DNA of 7,231 nucleotides from CAZWEZ01 sp964632795 (GTDB lineage Bacteria > Pseudomonadota > Alphaproteobacteria > Rhodospirillales > 2-02-FULL-58-16): the NCBI GenBank assembly GCA_964632795.1, contig CAZWEZ010000136.1, positions 1-7,231 of the forward strand, in the 5' to 3' direction. Below are positions 4,823 through 7,231 of this stretch, one piece after another. How positions within the stretch are numbered: position 1 is the stretch's first letter; every line of letters begins with the position of its first letter. The notes under the pieces were generated by a model that saw only the letters and a list, made by a program, of their open reading frames with translations, searched no databases and was not told the DNA's origin. Position numbers and translations under genes: made by a program.

Positions 4823-4851
4823 GCAATAGCGCGCCCGGCCTTGGAATTCAA
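4823..4851 (-). promoter_or_regulatory. Candidate promoter of the leader-asd unit
   Basis: TTGAAT (4851-4846) and TATTGC (4828-4823) on the minus strand are 17 bases apart. The -35 matches in 4 of 6 positions and the -10 in 3 of 6, so it is modest, but the spacing is ideal. The start near 4816 leaves about 24 bases before the leader ATG. It lies just after the leuB stop codon, so asd need not depend on leuB transcription. Confidence 0.45.
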
Positions 4852-4859
4852 TGGATACC

Positions 4860-5972
<1,113 letters not shown>

Positions 5973-6017
5973 GTCGGTCTTCCTTTTCGCTGGTTGCCGG
6001 AAGGGATGGACCGGCCC

Positions 6018-6046
6018 TTCATATCCGCCCCCGGCGGCCGCGTCAA
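6018..6046 (-). promoter_or_regulatory. Sigma70-type promoter of leuB
   Basis: TTGACG (6046-6041) and TATGAA (6023-6018) on the minus strand are 17 bases apart, matching consensus in 5 and 4 of 6 positions. The start near 6011 gives an untranslated leader of about 38 bases. That is too short for a leucine attenuator, and no leader peptide was seen. Confidence 0.65.
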
Positions 6047-6222
6047 ATCCCCGTGAGGGGGCCGCTCCGGCGCTTGTCCGGAGCCTCGTCGGGAGGCCAA
6101 CACTCATAGCTGGCGGAAGGGAAAGGGACCATGGGTGAAAACGCGCATACCCGGCTGCGGGCCGGCGACGCCCGCCGGCCTCGATTGACGGCGCCCGTAT
6201 CGACAGCCGTTCCGGGAGGGGG
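6047..6222. other. argB-leuB intergenic hairpins
   Basis: The spacer holds a perfect 8-bp hairpin GGCCGGCG-ACGCC-CGCCGGCC (6160-6180) shortly after the argB stop, with no T-run on either side. It also holds GCTCCGG-CGCTTGT-CCGGAGC (6064-6084) and CCCC-GTGA-GGGG (6049-6060, adjoining the leuB -35 box). The first may act as an end-of-transcript or stabilising stem for argB. None is a standard intrinsic terminator. No gene was seen in the spacer. Confidence 0.4.
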
Positions 6223-7131
6223 TCAGTCCGGCAGGATCAGGGTGCCGGCGCCGTGTTCGGTGAACAGTTCCAGCAGCACCGCGTGGGGCACCCGGCCGTC
6301 GATGATCACGGCGCCCTCGACGCCCCCGGCGAGGGCGGCCAGGCAGGTCTCGATCTTGGGCAGCATGCCGCCCTCGACGATGCCCTCGGCGATCAGTTGG
6401 CGGGCCTGGGTGGCCGTCAGTTCGGGGATCAGGGCGCCGTCGCCGTCCAGCACCCCCTCGACGTCGGTCAGCATCAGCAGGCGCTTGGCCGACACCGCCG
6501 AGGCCACCGCCCCGGCCACCGTGTCGGCGTTGATGTTCAGGGTCTCGCCTTCGGGGCCGACGCCGATCGGGGCGATCACCGGGGTGATGTCGGACTCCGC
6601 GAACAACTCCAGTACGTGGGGGTTGATCCGGTCGGGCTCGCCGACCAGCCCCAGGTCGAGGACCCGTTCGATGTTGGAATCGGGATCACGGCTGGCGCGG
6701 CGGAGCTTGACCGCGCGGATCAGGCCGCCGTCCTTGCCCGACAGGCCGATGGCGAAACCGCCGGCCTCGTTGATGTTGGTGACGATCCGCTTGTTGATCG
6801 AGCCCGACAGCACCATCTCGACCACGTCCACGGTCTCGCGGTCGGTGACCCTGAGGCCGTCGACGAACCTGCTCTGGATCTTGAGCCGCTCCAGCATATT
6901 GCCGATCTGCGGTCCGCCGCCGTGGACCACCACCGGGTTGGCGCCGACCTGGCGCAGCAGCACCACGTCGCGGGCGAACAGGCGCGCCAGCTCGTCGTCG
7001 CCCATCGCATGGCCGCCGTACTTGACGACGAAGGTCGTCCCCGAATAGCGGCGCATGTACGGCAGGGCCTCGGACAGCACCTTGGCCTGGGCCAGCCAGT
7101 CGTCCCTGGTTTTTTTCGGGTTCCCGGTCAT
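6223..7131 (-). CDS. argB: Acetylglutamate kinase, arginine-sensitive type
   Basis: The enzyme phosphorylates N-acetyl-L-glutamate with ATP, the second and usually controlling step of arginine synthesis. The 302-residue amino acid kinase shows VVKYGGHAM with Lys37 (35-43), VVHGGGPQIG (68-77), FVDGLRVTD with Arg94 (89-97), APIGVGPEGETLNINADTVA (187-206), LTDVEGVLD (221-229) and EGGMLPKI with Lys259 (253-260). The N-terminal helix of about 25 residues before the core, and the C-terminal GRVPHAVLLELFTEHGAGT (279-297), are features of hexameric enzymes inhibited by arginine, so feedback control is expected. The start at 7131 fits the family, but no clear ribosome binding site precedes it. An open frame from the right ends in TGA overlapping this ATG (ATGA), so coupling to an upstream gene is possible. 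Confidence 0.97.
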   Translation of the reverse strand: MTGNPKKTRDDWLAQAKVLSEALPYMRRYSGTTFVVKYGGHAMGDDELARLFARDVVLLRQVGANPVVVHGGGPQIGNMLERLKIQSRFVDGLRVTDRETVDVVEMVLSGSINKRIVTNINEAGGFAIGLSGKDGGLIRAVKLRRASRDPDSNIERVLDLGLVGEPDRINPHVLELFAESDITPVIAPIGVGPEGETLNINADTVAGAVASAVSAKRLLMLTDVEGVLDGDGALIPELTATQARQLIAEGIVEGGMLPKIETCLAALAGGVEGAVIIDGRVPHAVLLELFTEHGAGTLILPD

Positions 7132-7231
7132 GGCCGGGGAATGTAAGGGTCGGCGGCTCGATTTGCACCCACTTTCGCCAAGGCGGGCCTTGCCGGGGAC
7201 GGCGTCGCGGTGCTTTGGTGCACCTTGGTAT
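7132..7231. other. Upstream flank of argB
   Basis: There is no recognisable gene here. On the minus strand two frames are open to the window edge: one in frame with argB, and one whose TGA (7130-7128) overlaps the argB start. Both have third-position GC of only about two thirds, lower than expected for coding DNA here. Two small hairpins are present, CAAGG-CGGG-CCTTG (7179-7192) and GGTGC...GCACC near 7209-7224. In many alphaproteobacteria argB follows the GTPase gene yihA/engB; nothing here confirms that. Confidence 0.25.

Noticed and set aside
5973..6107. A 45-residue N-terminal extension of LeuB from the ATG at 6107
   Set aside because: The extra residues do not resemble LeuB, and the segment contains a well-formed promoter just upstream of the ATG at 5972.

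Overview
The window looks like chromosomal DNA of a GC-rich alphaproteobacterium, probably of the Rhodospirillales (Rhodospirillum/Magnetospirillum-like). This is inferred from the high-GC codon use, the SdhC/SdhD sequences, the leuB-asd-sdh neighbourhood, the arginine-sensitive type of ArgB, and a response regulator with a 'YFGPDRRR' tail. I cannot name a species.

Layout, left to right. Positions 1-329 hold no gene. They form a nested inverted-repeat element with perfect 19-bp ends that sits between sdhD and the place where sdhA would be expected, just outside the window. sdhD and sdhC follow on the minus strand (343-1117) behind a clear sigma70-type promoter (1174-1202). A gene-poor stretch of about 950 bases (1118-2073) comes next. 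It contains a phased cluster of DnaA-box-like sites beside AT-rich DNA, then GC-rich DNA full of hairpins that ends in an 18-bp stem, then a second AT-rich pocket. A pyridoxal kinase gene (2074-2925) and a single-domain response regulator (3007-3564) lie on the plus strand. The response regulator overlaps tail-to-tail with asd (3557-4591, minus). Further right, all on the minus strand, come leuB (4860-5972) and argB (6223-7131).

The best find lies between leuB and asd. A promoter is followed by a 38-codon leader ORF with a good ribosome binding site. The end of the leader reads Thr-Thr-Thr-Thr-Arg-Ala-Lys-Thr-Lys-Thr. A perfect intrinsic terminator ends just before the asd ribosome binding site. 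A segment immediately after the leader stop codon can pair 9/9 with the 5' arm of that terminator, and the Thr codons overlap a segment that can pair with the first. This is the full layout of a ribosome-dependent transcription attenuator, sensing the end products (Thr, Lys) of the pathway that Asd feeds.

The genes are mainly core metabolism: branch-point enzymes for the aspartate family (asd), leucine (leuB) and arginine (argB), PLP salvage (pdxY-like), and the membrane anchor of complex II (sdhCD). leuB and the asd leader each have their own candidate promoter, so the minus-strand genes on the right are probably separate transcription units with possible read-through.
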